64,000 nt of DNA from Clostridium sp. KNHs214 (GTDB taxonomy: Bacteria > Bacillota > Clostridia > Clostridiales > Clostridiaceae). Each line of letters begins with the position of its first letter. The first letter of the stretch is position 1. Shown piece after piece: positions 37,255-49,691 of the stretch. Location: contig NZ_JQMW01000011.1 in the NCBI RefSeq assembly GCF_000744935.1, positions 1-64,000 of the forward strand, in the 5' to 3' direction. The position numbers and the translations under genes are program-made. The notes under the pieces were generated by a model. The model ran no database searches and was not told the DNA's origin. It saw only the letters and a list, made by a program, of their open reading frames with translations.

Positions 37255-37261
37255 TAAAGCA

Positions 37262-37297
37262 CCCCTATCTACAATTTAATGCAATTGTAGATAGGGG
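37262..37297. terminator. Strong terminator between dapH and the SSB-like gene
   Basis: A perfect 15-bp stem (37262-37276 with 37283-37297), CCCCTATCTACAATT and mirror. The minus strand continues TGCTTTATTATTTT, so it ends the SSB-like transcript; it could also stop dapH transcription. Confidence 0.85.
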
Positions 37298-37316
37298 ATT
37301 TCACTATAGCTTAACC

Positions 37317-37991
37317 TTAAATAGCATCCTCTTCACCTAAATCGTTTTCACTACTGTCAACAATTTCATTTTCACTATTAACCTTTTCCATTTTAGATAT
37401 AGACACTTCATAGGCTACTTTGTTTATAACTTTACTTTCAGATAATTTCTTTTGATACTCTCTACTTTGAAGTCTTCCCCAAATCCTTATATTATCTCCT
37501 ACTTCTAGTGTTTTACAAAATCTAGAATTTCTTCCCCATGCTATAGTAGGTATATAATCTGATTTATTATAAGGCCTGTTTACTGCTAGAAGCATATCTG
37601 ATATTTCTCTTCCAAAAGGAGTAAGTCTGTATACAGGACTTTTGCAAATATATCCATCAAGAAATATTATATTTGGATTTTTACTTTTTTCTAAGCAATA
37701 TCTTACGTCTCTAGCAAAAACCGTTAATATAAGTCTATTAGATCCATCTACATACTTATTATAAGATCTTAACTGTCCTTCTACACATAGTTCAGAACCT
37801 GGTTCCAAATTCATACCTGTTATAAGTCTTTCTGAAACAGTAATATTAAGAATATCTTTCGAATTACTTAATCTTGGAACTTCCAATATAAAGTTATAAA
37901 AACCTTCTCCATACATTTCATGACTAAATTCTAACTGGTTAGCCATAGTCCCCTCTAAATATATTTTGTTGTTCATCATTAAATTATCCAT
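37317..37991 (-). CDS. Single-stranded DNA-binding-like protein with two OB folds
   Basis: A 224-residue protein whose N-half (NKIYLEGTMANQLEFSHEMY; FILEVPRLS; LCVEGQLRSY) and C-half (IFLDGYICKSPVYRLTPFGR; IPTIAWGRNSRFCKTLEVGD) each look like an SSB-type OB fold. The tail is acidic (SENDLGEEDAI), recalling the protein-interaction tip of SSB. It is not the housekeeping ssb, which is usually single-domain and sits with rpsF. The ATG at 37991 follows GAGGG. Its role may be in repair or replication restart; unproven. Confidence 0.75.
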   Translation of the reverse strand: MDNLMMNNKIYLEGTMANQLEFSHEMYGEGFYNFILEVPRLSNSKDILNITVSERLITGMNLEPGSELCVEGQLRSYNKYVDGSNRLILTVFARDVRYCLEKSKNPNIIFLDGYICKSPVYRLTPFGREISDMLLAVNRPYNKSDYIPTIAWGRNSRFCKTLEVGDNIRIWGRLQSREYQKKLSESKVINKVAYEVSISKMEKVNSENEIVDSSENDLGEEDAI

Positions 37992-38223
37992 CACAATCCC
38001 TCTTTCCCCTTAGTTTTTATGTTTTATACACTATAAAATATTCTAATATCACCTATATTATTACTATTTATATATAAAATTATATTTTTATAATTTTGCT
38101 ACCAGACTTTTATTGCCATTATAATACAGATGCTATATATTTTTCAAGGCATTACTTAAATTTTAACTGTATATTTTAAAAAATGAAAGTTATTTTGCAA
38201 AATAAATAATTAATTAAATAATT

Positions 38224-38988
38224 TCATTTGCTAATTTGATTTCCTAAGTGGTCTATATAATAATTCTCCGTATAAATCAAATCTCCTACTTTTACAAAAG
38301 TATATCCTTGATTTTGCAAGTTTTCTATTATTCTAGATAAGTTTTTAGGAGTATACTTAGCATTATTATGAAATAATAGTATAGATCCTGGCTTAACCTT
38401 TTTTATAACTCTATTATACTCTATATCGCTTCCCTGTTCCTTCCAATCTATACTATCAACATTCCACTGAATGCAATAATGATTGTTTTCCTGTACAGTA
38501 TTTACAACTAAATCATTATAAGCTCCTGCTGGGCATCTAAATAATTTAGGACCTTCACCGGTTATATTCATTATTTTATTATCCCCTAATTGTATTTCTT
38601 GAATTATTCTAGTCTTAGATACTCTAGTTAAATCAGCATGCGTATTTGAATGATTACCTAGTTCATGTCCTTTTTTAAATAACCTTTCCGCCTTTTCAGG
38701 ATAGTCATCTATCCATTTTCCCACTAAAAAAAATGTAGCCTTTACATTATATTTATCTAGTATTTCTAGTATTTCCTCAGTGTTATCCTCACCCCAATTT
38801 GAGTCAAAGGTTATAGCAACCTTTTTCTCCTGAGTATCCACTGAATAAATTGGAGCTTTTTTACTTCCATTAAAATAAGTTAATGTTGATTTTGAAAAAT
38901 AGCTTGCAATAAATAAAAATAAAAAAATAAAAAATATCAACAAAAATATTCCCATAGGATTATTCCTAATTCTTTTTAATCTAAGCAT
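38224..38988 (-). CDS. PdaB-like polysaccharide deacetylase (CE4), membrane anchored
   Basis: A 254-residue carbohydrate esterase 4 protein. An N-terminal membrane anchor (GIFLLIFFIFLFLFIASYF) is followed by the NodB domain with VAITFDSNWGEDNT (metal Asp replaced in part, TFDSNWG instead of TFDDG), HELGNHSNTH (metal His pair, near residue 130) and RCPAGAYND. The TFDSNWG form is typical of the sporulation protein PdaB. It probably trims peptidoglycan acetyl groups during spore formation. The ATG at 38988 has GGAGGATTTA upstream. Confidence 0.85.
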   Translation of the reverse strand: MLRLKRIRNNPMGIFLLIFFIFLFLFIASYFSKSTLTYFNGSKKAPIYSVDTQEKKVAITFDSNWGEDNTEEILEILDKYNVKATFFLVGKWIDDYPEKAERLFKKGHELGNHSNTHADLTRVSKTRIIQEIQLGDNKIMNITGEGPKLFRCPAGAYNDLVVNTVQENNHYCIQWNVDSIDWKEQGSDIEYNRVIKKVKPGSILLFHNNAKYTPKNLSRIIENLQNQGYTFVKVGDLIYTENYYIDHLGNQISK

Positions 38989-39151
38989 TAAATCCTCCAT
39001 ACCACAGTCATTCTTATAATCTATATTCCAAATAAAGAGATAATATGAAAAACTCTTTAGAAATTTTTTACTAAGTAGTGAAATCACTGCTTTCTATATT
39101 TTTATCTTTTATGTTATAATGAGTATAGTTACCTAAAAGGAGGCTGCAAAT

Positions 39152-39685
39152 ATGTTTGATGATACCCTTGAATTAGCAGAAAATAAACTATTGTTGTTAT
39201 ATATATTAGAAAAAATTCATCTACCTATATCCAATATGCAACTTACAAATATAGTGCTAGAAAATAACTTTATGAACTATTTTAGCCTTCAGCAATATCT
39301 CTCTGAATTACTATCTTCTAAGTTTATAAATGAAACAGAAAAAAGTAATAAGCACAGACTTATCATAACCGAAAAAGGTTCTAAGGTCCTATCGCTGTTT
39401 CAAAAGAGAATATCTGTTGAAAAAATTAGTTCAATAGATGATTATTTACAAAAACAAATAAGAAATATAAAGAAAGAACTAACTATAACTGCTGATTACA
39501 CTATAGAAAATTCAGATAACTTTATAGTAAATTTAAAAGCTTCTGAATCCGACTATACACTTATAGACATAAAAATTGGTGTTCCCTCAAACAAACAAGC
39601 TAGAGAACTATGCAGCAAGTGGAAAAAGCATTCTTCCCAGCTATACAATAAAATAATTGAACTGCTTATAGATGAGAAAAATTAA
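39152..39685 (+). CDS. DUF4364 family protein, winged-helix-like
   Basis: A 177-residue protein starting MFDDTLELAENKLLLLYIL, the DUF4364 signature. The first 90 residues look like a winged helix (MQLTNIVLENNFMNYFSLQQ; RLIITEKGSKVLSLF), so a DNA-binding regulator is plausible. AAAAGGAGG precedes the ATG, and TATAAT (near 39113) may be a -10 box. The stop overlaps the stop of the convergent propeller gene by 4 bp. Target unknown. Confidence 0.8.
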   Translation: MFDDTLELAENKLLLLYILEKIHLPISNMQLTNIVLENNFMNYFSLQQYLSELLSSKFINETEKSNKHRLIITEKGSKVLSLFQKRISVEKISSIDDYLQKQIRNIKKELTITADYTIENSDNFIVNLKASESDYTLIDIKIGVPSNKQARELCSKWKKHSSQLYNKIIELLIDEKN

Positions 39686-40563
39686 CTTAAAGTCATTCCT
39701 GTAGGTTCTCCGCCTATAGATATGACTTTTTTATTTTCACTTTCTATATTTATCTTCATAAGTAAATTATTATAATTATCTCCTATATATAAATCTTTTT
39801 TTAATCTTATTATACCTCTAGGCATACCTCCAACCCTTATAACTTTAACTTCTTTAGCATTAGTCATGTCTACAATACTTACACTTCCATCTCCAAAATT
39901 AGAAACGTAGCAAAAGCTTGTATCTAGATACATGTCTACTGGACTGTTGCCCACCTTAACTCTATTTAGTATCTGAAAATTTTTTAATGATATTATTGAT
40001 ATACTCCCTTTATAATTTAATCCTAAATTACTCTCGCAAACATATATATAATCCCCATTAGGTGAAAAAACCGCTTTTGTAGGATAAGCTCCAACTCTTA
40101 TATTTTTAATTACCGTATTATCTTTACAATCAACTAAAGTTATACTATCATCATTCATATTTGCTATTACCATTATATTTTTTCTCTTATCAATATGCAT
40201 ACTGTGAGGCAAACTTCCACATGGAATTTGAGTTTGTATTCCCTTTTCTTGCAAATTAAAAACTGCTAAAATATTAGAATTACCACATATAACATAAGCT
40301 GTATCATTTAAAATCTTCACATCATTGCAATGCATTCCTATAGTATAATTCTCTATATTTTTCTTATTATTTATATCTACGATACTTATATCATTAGTGT
40401 AATTATTAGCAGTAAAAATTTCATTCCTATTTATGCAAATTCCATGTGGACCAATCCTTTTTGAATCGCTTCTTAACAAAATCTTATCCACTTGAATAAA
40501 ACTATCCAAATCTACTTTAGAAATTGAATCTGATGAAGTATTACACACATATAAATATTTCAA
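39682..40563 (-). CDS. YncE-like seven-bladed beta-propeller protein
   Basis: A 293-residue protein made of about seven repeats of the YVCN...S.VD type, for example YLYVCNTSSDSISKVDLDS, EIFTANNYTNDISIVDI and FCYVSNFGDGSVSIVD, typical of YncE/YVTN propellers. It lacks a signal peptide when read from the TTG at 40563 (GGGGGTGAAC upstream); in-frame ATGs further up have no ribosome-binding site. Function unknown; propellers of this type often mediate binding. It is convergent with the DUF4364 gene. Confidence 0.8.
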   Translation of the reverse strand: MKYLYVCNTSSDSISKVDLDSFIQVDKILLRSDSKRIGPHGICINRNEIFTANNYTNDISIVDINNKKNIENYTIGMHCNDVKILNDTAYVICGNSNILAVFNLQEKGIQTQIPCGSLPHSMHIDKRKNIMVIANMNDDSITLVDCKDNTVIKNIRVGAYPTKAVFSPNGDYIYVCESNLGLNYKGSISIISLKNFQILNRVKVGNSPVDMYLDTSFCYVSNFGDGSVSIVDMTNAKEVKVIRVGGMPRGIIRLKKDLYIGDNYNNLLMKINIESENKKVISIGGEPTGMTLS

Positions 40564-40803
40564 ACTGTTCACCCCCTCATAATCATATATTATGGTGAAG
40601 CATAGCATTTTGGTAATAATATAATTCTTTTTTTAATTAAAATTTGTAAATTTCTATTTTCACTGGACAAACTACTATTTTGTAAAATATAATTTTATTT
40701 AGGTGTATATATACCCTATGTATTCAGGCTATATATACATTAGCAAAACACTATATTTGTATAAATTCAACATAGATAATCATTTTATAGGAGGCTGATT
40801 TTA

Positions 40804-41043
40804 TTGTTTAATTATTTGACAGAAGGCGTATGCTCTAGAGAAATAACTTTTGATATTGTAGATGGAAAAGTTAGAAACGTTTCTTTTTTAGGTGGATGTG
40901 ATGGAAATCTAAAAGGTATATCTAAGCTTATAGAAGGCATGGATGTACATGAAGTTATTAAAAGACTAGAAGGAACTACTTGTGGCCCTAAGTTCACTTC
41001 TTGCCCAGACCAACTAGCCAAAGCACTAAAAAAATACATATAA
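40804..41043 (+). CDS. TSCPD-domain small protein
   Basis: A 79-residue protein with conserved TEGVCSREITFDI, GGCDGNLKGISKLIEG and the signature TTCGPKFTSCPDQLAKAL, which gives the TSCPD domain its name. The domain also occurs at the C-terminus of B12-dependent ribonucleotide reductases; stand-alone forms are of unknown function. Cysteines at the ends may bind metal. A TTG start at 40804 follows AGGAGGCTG at 9 bp; no ATG is available. A family B repeat begins right after the stop. Confidence 0.85.
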   Translation: MFNYLTEGVCSREITFDIVDGKVRNVSFLGGCDGNLKGISKLIEGMDVHEVIKRLEGTTCGPKFTSCPDQLAKALKKYI

Positions 41044-41045
41044 GA

Positions 41046-42188
41046 AAATTGTGAAGCAAGTGCAATAAAAAAAATCACACTTTAAGTCCGTGAAACAATT
41101 GGAATTTGCGACTAATCACAATACGCTAAGAACTTCTACATGTTTGCAGATTTCAATTCCCTAAAACCTTAACTCGCTCCTTGCGTCCCTCAAACAAGAA
41201 GGTTTCTTAACGGGAATTGAAATCTGCAAACATAAGAAGTTCTAAAGCTAGTTCCATAGTCCCAAATTCCAATTGTTTCACTCCCTTAAAGTGTGATTTT
41301 TCGGTTTATGCATAAGCTATCTATGGAGGAATACAGCTGACTAAAGGATGATTTTCCTCCGCTTCGCTATGGAAAATCTTTAATTTATAAATAGAAAAGC
41401 GCTCATAATCTTTTTTAGGCGGAGCCTTTCGAAAAGTTATATGGTACCTATTAAAATAAAATAATAACTAAAATTCAATTCATTTTGCCGTAAGGCAGTT
41501 GTTTGTATAAATGAGAATTTGTAAGTTAGAACAGGTAAGGTAAAAAATAAGAAGTAAGAGTTAAGGATAAAACTCAAGAAGTTTTTTTATGATTAATTTG
41601 TGAATAGTAAGAAGTAATAGTTGTGGTAAAAATTCAGCTTTGTTGAATTTTTTCAACAACTCTTATTTATCTACAAGTTCTTATTTATCTAACAATTAAA
41701 GTTATATATTTTTATATATAAATCCTAATCATGCCTACGTATTTAGGCTGGCTATCGCCAATAAAAGATTTTTAAGCCCTTAAAGAAAAGCTATAACTAT
41801 TCTATTTAATGAAATTGTTATAGCTTTTTTTTGCTATTCCATTTATTTAATTAAAGATTTTCCGTAACATAGTGGAGGAAAATCCTCCTTTAGTAGGCTT
41901 CCCTCTCCAACTATAAACATATTAAACTAAAAATCTGATTTTAATGTAGTAATAAATGTGGAATTGGGGACTATTGAACTAGCCTTAGAACTTCTTATGT
42001 CTCACAGTTAAAGACCCGTTAAAAAGCTTTCATTGTTTGAGCGCCGCAAGAAGCGAGTTTGAAAGCTTTAGGGGCTTTAACTGTAAGACATTTAGAAGTT
42101 CTTGGCGTATTGTGAACAGTCCCCAATTACACATTTATTACGAAATTAAAATCAGATTTTTCTTCAATGTATTATGTAACAATATATT
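41046..42188. repeat. Family B nested-palindrome element, copy 2 (about 1.14 kb)
   Basis: Left hairpin (41046-41310) with stem TTTGCAGATTTCAATTCCC and GGGAATTGAAATCTGCAAA; middle (41311-41929) bounded by GATTTTCCTCCGCTTCGCTA and the mirror near 41860-41885; right hairpin (41930-42175) with CTCACAGTTAAAG and CTTTAACTGTAAGA. The left stem differs in sequence from copies 3 and 4 but pairs just as well. A terminator-like hairpin AGCTATAAC...GTTATAGCTTTTTTT lies near 41788-41830. Fills the whole gap between convergent TSCPD and folC genes. Confidence 0.88.
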
Positions 42189-43499
42189 CTATTTTCGAAT
42201 TATTTTCCTCATATCTCCTACCATATATAGTGAGCCACATATGAGAAGTAAATCATTTTCTCCACAATAAGATAGAGCTTTATTATATGCATCCTCATAA
42301 TCTAAAAATGCTTCACAGTTTTTATTATACTTTAAAACTTCTTCCTTTAAATCCTCACTGAGTTCTGCTCTTTCACTGTTTGGAGTTACAGTTAAGACTC
42401 TACTTGCTTTTGGAGTTATGACCTTTATCATAGAATCCACTTGTTTATCTGCCAATATACCTAGAATTAATATTAAATTATCATATTTAAAATATGTATC
42501 TATGCTTTCTGTAACATTGATTATCCCATCTATATTATGAGCCCCATCTATGACCACTGTAGGCTTATTTTTCATTATTTCAAGCCTAGCAAGCCAAGAT
42601 ACATTTTCAAGAGCTATTTTTATAGCTTCATCCGTTACATTAAGTCCTAATTTTATTAATTCCTCCACTGCATTTATCACCACTGCGCAGTTAATTATTT
42701 GATGTTTTCCTAAAAGAGATAAATTTAAATTATATGTATGCTTTTTGGTATTTATCTGCAACTTTTGCATTAATGCCTGTACACCATTTTCTTTTATAAC
42801 TTTTATATTTTCTATATGTTTACCTGAATCCTTATTTACTCTTATAATCCTACTATTGTTTTTATAGCAAACCTCTTCTATAGCTTTTTCTGCTAAATCT
42901 TCCTGTGGATATAAAACTAAAGGGACATTCTCCTTTATTATACCTGCCTTTTCCCTAGCTATTTTATCTAAAGTATCTCCTAAAACTTGCATATGATCAA
43001 AGCTTATAGAAGTAATTATAGTCAAAATAGGATTTATTACATTAGTTGAATCAAGTCTTCCTCCCATGCCAACTTCAATAACTGCATAATCTACCGCCTG
43101 TTCATAAAAATACAGGTACATGGCACAGGTTATAATTTCAAATTGAGTTGGATGCTCATATCCCATTTCTATAACTTTATCTACAGCTTCTTTTACCCTA
43201 CTAATTACATTTATTAGTTCTTCTTTACTTATATTTTTACCATTTACTTGTATTCTCTCTTCAAATTCCTCAATATAAGGTGATGTATACATTCCAACCC
43301 TATATCCCGCTTCTCTTAATATTTGATTTAGCATAGCAGTAGTAGACCCTTTTCCATTTGTACCTGCTATATGTATGCATTTTAATTTTTTTTGAGGCTC
43401 TCCCAAAATTTCTAATAACTTCTCTGTTCTACTTAATCCAAGATTTGTTCCAAAACGTGCTGTATTATTCACATAGTCCATAACCTGTTTGTAATCCAT
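42189..43499 (-). CDS. folC: Folylpolyglutamate synthase / dihydrofolate synthase
   Basis: FolC adds glutamate to folates. The 436-residue Mur-ligase-like protein has the P-loop HIAGTNGKGSTTAM (near residue 45), TSPYIEEFEERIQVNG, the TSISFDHMQVLGDTLDKIA block and DGAHNIDGI. The ATG at 43499 (MDYKQVMDYV) lies 9 bp after GGGGG; one two codons earlier is too close to it. In related clostridia folC follows valS, as here, but a 1-kb repeat now separates the two. Its stop codon abuts another copy of the same repeat. Confidence 0.95.
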   Translation of the reverse strand: MDYKQVMDYVNNTARFGTNLGLSRTEKLLEILGEPQKKLKCIHIAGTNGKGSTTAMLNQILREAGYRVGMYTSPYIEEFEERIQVNGKNISKEELINVISRVKEAVDKVIEMGYEHPTQFEIITCAMYLYFYEQAVDYAVIEVGMGGRLDSTNVINPILTIITSISFDHMQVLGDTLDKIAREKAGIIKENVPLVLYPQEDLAEKAIEEVCYKNNSRIIRVNKDSGKHIENIKVIKENGVQALMQKLQINTKKHTYNLNLSLLGKHQIINCAVVINAVEELIKLGLNVTDEAIKIALENVSWLARLEIMKNKPTVVIDGAHNIDGIINVTESIDTYFKYDNLILILGILADKQVDSMIKVITPKASRVLTVTPNSERAELSEDLKEEVLKYNKNCEAFLDYEDAYNKALSYCGENDLLLICGSLYMVGDMRKIIRK

Positions 43500-43568
43500 A
43501 TCCATCTTCCCCCTACAAATAAAATACAATATAATAATATACTATATTTGTATAATTCTCAACATAAG

Positions 43569-44620
43569 AATATTGTGAAGCAAGTGCAATAAGAAAAATC
43601 TGTCTTTAAGTCCACAATAAATATATTTTATTAGACTGTTCGCAATACGCCAAGGAATTCTAATGTTTTCAAATTTCAATCCCCTAAAGCTTTCAAACTC
43701 GCTTCTGACGGCGCTCAAACATGAAAGCTTCTTAACGGGTATTGAAATTTGAAAACAAAGAATTTCTAAAGCTAGCTCAATAGTCTAAGAAAATATATTT
43801 ATTGTTACCTTAAAGACAGATTTTTCAGTTCATGCATAGGCTATCAGAGGAGGAACACAGCTGACTAAAGGATGATTTTCCTCCGCTTCGCTATGGAAAA
43901 TCTTTAATTTATAAATAGAAAGGCGCTCATAATATTTTTTAGGCGGAGCCTTTCGAAAAGCTATATGGTACCTATTAAAATAAAATAATAACTAAAATTC
44001 AATTCATTTTGCCGTAAGGCAGTTGTTTGTACAAATCAGAATTTGTAATTTACACCAGGTAAGAGGTATTACTTCTTATCTATTACTTATTACTTATCTA
44101 CAAGTTCTTATTTATCTAACAATTAAAGTTATATATTTTTATATAAATCCTAATCATGCCCTAATCATGCCTACGTATTTAGGCTGGCTATCGCCAATAA
44201 AAAATTTTTAAGCCCTTAAAGAAAAGCTATAACTACTCCATTTAATGAAACAGTTATAGCTTTTTGTTATCCCATTTATTTAATTAAAGATTTTCCGTAA
44301 CATAGTGGAGGAAAATCATCCTTTAGTAGGCTTCTCTCTCCAACCATAAACATATTAAACTAAAAATCTGATTTTAATGTAGTAATAAATGTGTAATTGG
44401 GGACTATTGAACTAGCCTTAGAACTTCTTATGTCTCACAGTTAAAGACCCGTTAAGAAGCTTTCATTATTTGAGCAATGTAAGAAGCTAGTTTGAAAGCT
44501 TTAGGGGCTTTAACTGTGAGACATTTAGAAGTTCTTGGCGTATTGTGAACAGTCCCAAATTACACATTTATTACGGAATTAAAATCAGATTTTCTTCAAT
44601 GTATTATGTCTCAATATATT
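43569..44620. repeat. Family B nested-palindrome element, copy 3 (about 1.05 kb)
   Basis: Left hairpin 43569-43830 (stem GTTTTCAAATTTCAAT with ATTGAAATTTGAAAAC), middle with GGCGGAGCCTTTCG, GCCGTAAGGC and a terminator-like AGCTATAACT...AGTTATAGCTTTTT (44222-44268), right hairpin 44362-44592 (stem TCTCACAGTTAAAG with CTTTAACTGTGAGA). The right hairpin is a diverged inverted copy of the left. Lies between valS and folC, both on the minus strand, so it may be transcribed in the valS-folC direction. Confidence 0.88.
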
Positions 44621-44623
44621 CTT

Positions 44624-47272
<2,649 letters not shown>

Positions 47273-47317
47273 GCTATTTTCTCCTTTCCTTTTGCATTTA
47301 ATTATCATTTTTGTCAA

Positions 47318-47645
47318 TAAAAAAAGCACTGCAATCCCAAAGGACGACAGTGCGTGGTACCACCTTTATTCTTATAAATAATTTATACTATAAACAAAGC
47401 TCTCGGTTCCATATGAAATGCTTTTACTCAATAGAACAAACTAATATACTGCTTAGCTTATTTAGCTTATTTATAAGCTCTTAAAATTTTTAACGAATTT
47501 ACCGTCTTTGCCTACTACTATTTCAGCAAAGAGACTCAAAAGCTACCTTCAAGCTAATTCATATAGAAGATCTTTCAGCCGATGAATCTTCCTCTCTTAA
47601 TATTCCTTATGCTTTACTCCTCTTCTTCATAGTCTTTACCTATTT
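47318..47645 (-). promoter_or_regulatory. T-box riboswitch upstream of valS
   Basis: The minus strand carries GGTGGTACCACG (47353-47364), the T-box motif, followed by a terminator hairpin whose arms end in GCACTG and CAGTGC (47326-47353) and a run of T. Stem I occupies about 47480-47640. Uncharged tRNA-Val is the expected ligand. Confidence 0.92.
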
Positions 47646-47664
47646 GATTTTGAATATATCTAAC

Positions 47665-47692
47665 ATTATAATACTATTTAACTATATGTCAA
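47665..47692 (-). promoter_or_regulatory. Promoter of the valS T-box transcript
   Basis: TTGACA (47687-47692), 16 bp, TATAAT (47665-47670) on the minus strand. Confidence 0.8.
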
Positions 47693-47739
47693 GGGGATAT
47701 TTAAAATTCATTAAATTGGTAACTTACTAATAATATGTC

Positions 47740-47905
47740 AATTAAGGCACATTCAAATAAATAACAAGTCAGTATGCTAGCCTATTTTGCGTCATACTGC
47801 GTCGGCAGAACCCGCCGATAGTTCTACCAAAATCGAAATCTGCTTCTTTGTCTGACACAAAATATACTAGCATCTTTGACTTGTTATTTCTTTTCATGTA
47901 CCTAA
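47740..47905. repeat. Family C hairpin repeat, copy 2 (inverted relative to copy 1)
   Basis: Reads as the reverse complement of the repeat at 31.6-31.8 kb: AATAACAAGTCAGTATGCTA pairs with ACTAGCATCTTTGACTTGTTATT in blocks, with GTCGGCAGAACCCGCCGATAG near the apex. The apex differs between copies while the outer arms are conserved. It lies between the valS promoter and cls; 47906-48029 holds only A+T-rich sequence and presumably the cls promoter. Confidence 0.8.
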
Positions 47906-48029
47906 TTATTAAATATTTGTATTTTATATAAACTACGATAAAATAATAATGTACTTATAATTGTAATACTAATTATAAAAATCACTAATACTAACAAACA
48001 TAAAAAATCTATAGAAAGGACTTTTATAC

Positions 48030-49469
48030 ATGCGATTATATATATCCCTTGGAAATTTAGGCTTAATAATATTTTTAGTTAATATCTTACTGGCAATATT
48101 TTTAATCTTTTTTGAAAGAAGAAACCCTTCTACCACTTGGGCATGGCTACTTATTCTTATATTTTTTCCTATAGTAGGTTTTATTGTATACTTATTTTTT
48201 GGTCAAAATTTAAGTAGAGAAAAGATCTTTAATAAAAAAATTATTAAAGATAATGAAAAAAGTACATATCTTAAAAAACTAAGATTTTCTTACAAATACG
48301 ATATAGACGCTATAGAAAATGCTGATACTATAAGAATGCTTTATAAAAGCTCTGGTTCCATATTTACACAAAATAATCATGTACAATTATATTTTGATGG
48401 AGAAGAAAAATTTGAAGCACTGTTTAGTGAAATAAAAAACGCTAAAAAATTTATACATATAGAGTATTATATAATTCAAAAAGATACCATTGGTTTAAAA
48501 TTAATAAATGCCCTTACCGAAAAAGCTAAGGAAGGCGTAGAGATAAAATTGTTATTTGATGCCATGGGTTCTAGAAAAATAACTCCAAGTATAGTTAAAC
48601 CACTTATAGAAGCTGGTGGAAAAGTTTTTTCCTTCTTCCCTAGTAAAATTTCCTTTATAAATAGAAGGATAAATTATAGAAATCATAGAAAAATAGTTGT
48701 AATAGATAGCCAAGTTGCCTTTTTAGGGGGTTTTAACATAGGAAATGAATATATAAGTAAAGACCCTAAAATAGGATATTGGAGAGATACCCATATTAAA
48801 ATAATGGGTGAAGCCATAAATGACTTAGAAGAAAGATTTTTATTAGATTGGACCTATGCATCTAATGAATATATAGATGATTATTCTAAATATTTTATTT
48901 CTAAGACTTTTAATGAACCTGATGTTGGCCTTCAAATAGTCTCTAGCGGACCTGACCTTAAAGAACAACATATAAGAAATGGATATATTAAAATAATTAA
49001 TCATGCTAAAAACACTCTTTACCTACAATCTCCTTATTTTGTACCTGACGACTCTATGTTAAATGCACTTAAAATATGTGCTCTCTCTGGGAAAGATGTA
49101 CGAATTATGATACCAGGAAATCCCGATCATATATTTATGGGTTGGGCAGCTAATGCATATATTAAAACTTTGTTAGATTGCGGCATAAAGGTATATCTTT
49201 ACAATAATGGTTTTATACACTGCAAGACCATAATGGCTGATGGTTCCGTATGTAGTATTGGTACTGCTAATATGGATATAAGAAGTTTTAAACTTAATTT
49301 TGAAACTAATGCTTTCATATATAATAGAAATATATGCACTACTGTGGAAAAACAATTTTTAAAGGATATGGAATACTGTACCGAAGTTACTCTACAAAAC
49401 TTCCAAAGTAGACCCCTTCGTAGTAAAATATTTGAATCCATCACAAGATTACTATCACCTATTCTGTAA
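48030..49469 (+). CDS. cls: Cardiolipin synthase
   Basis: A 479-residue membrane phospholipase D-type enzyme that joins two phosphatidylglycerols into cardiolipin. Two N-terminal membrane helices (LGLIIFLVNILLAIFLIFF; WAWLLILIFFPIVGFIVYLF) precede two PLD domains with HKD motifs NHRKIVVIDSQVAFLGG (near residue 220) and HCKTIMADGSVCSIGTANMD (near 397). Length is normal for bacterial Cls. AGAAAGGA precedes the ATG. Single gene, ended by a hairpin terminator. Confidence 0.95.
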   Translation: MRLYISLGNLGLIIFLVNILLAIFLIFFERRNPSTTWAWLLILIFFPIVGFIVYLFFGQNLSREKIFNKKIIKDNEKSTYLKKLRFSYKYDIDAIENADTIRMLYKSSGSIFTQNNHVQLYFDGEEKFEALFSEIKNAKKFIHIEYYIIQKDTIGLKLINALTEKAKEGVEIKLLFDAMGSRKITPSIVKPLIEAGGKVFSFFPSKISFINRRINYRNHRKIVVIDSQVAFLGGFNIGNEYISKDPKIGYWRDTHIKIMGEAINDLEERFLLDWTYASNEYIDDYSKYFISKTFNEPDVGLQIVSSGPDLKEQHIRNGYIKIINHAKNTLYLQSPYFVPDDSMLNALKICALSGKDVRIMIPGNPDHIFMGWAANAYIKTLLDCGIKVYLYNNGFIHCKTIMADGSVCSIGTANMDIRSFKLNFETNAFIYNRNICTTVEKQFLKDMEYCTEVTLQNFQSRPLRSKIFESITRLLSPIL

Positions 49470-49533
49470 AAGCCACTAAATAGTATTTAGTCTAGATGTC
49501 GTTAATAAAAAATTTAAGAATAACTAACAATAA

Positions 49534-49568
49534 GGACTCTAATTTCACATACCATGTAAAATTAGAGT
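49534..49568 (+). terminator. Terminator after cls
   Basis: ACTCTAATTTCACAT (49536-49550) pairs with ATGTAAAATTAGAGT (49554-49568) with one mismatch and loop ACC; followed by CTTCGTCTTTT. Confidence 0.75.
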
Positions 49569-49691
49569 CTTCGTCTTTTATATTATAAGTTTTTTTATGG
49601 TACCTACTTTGAAATTTATAAATACTGTGACAAAATACTCTTCTACTTCATACTATAAAACATATCATTAACGCATACGAGGAGGATATAC

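Noticed and set aside
42037-42270. Recurring frames with the phrase RSEFESFR (also at 50634-50861 and 51609-51881)
   Set aside because: They translate the conserved apex and arm of family B hairpins in whichever strand is open; no ribosome-binding site and no conserved stop.
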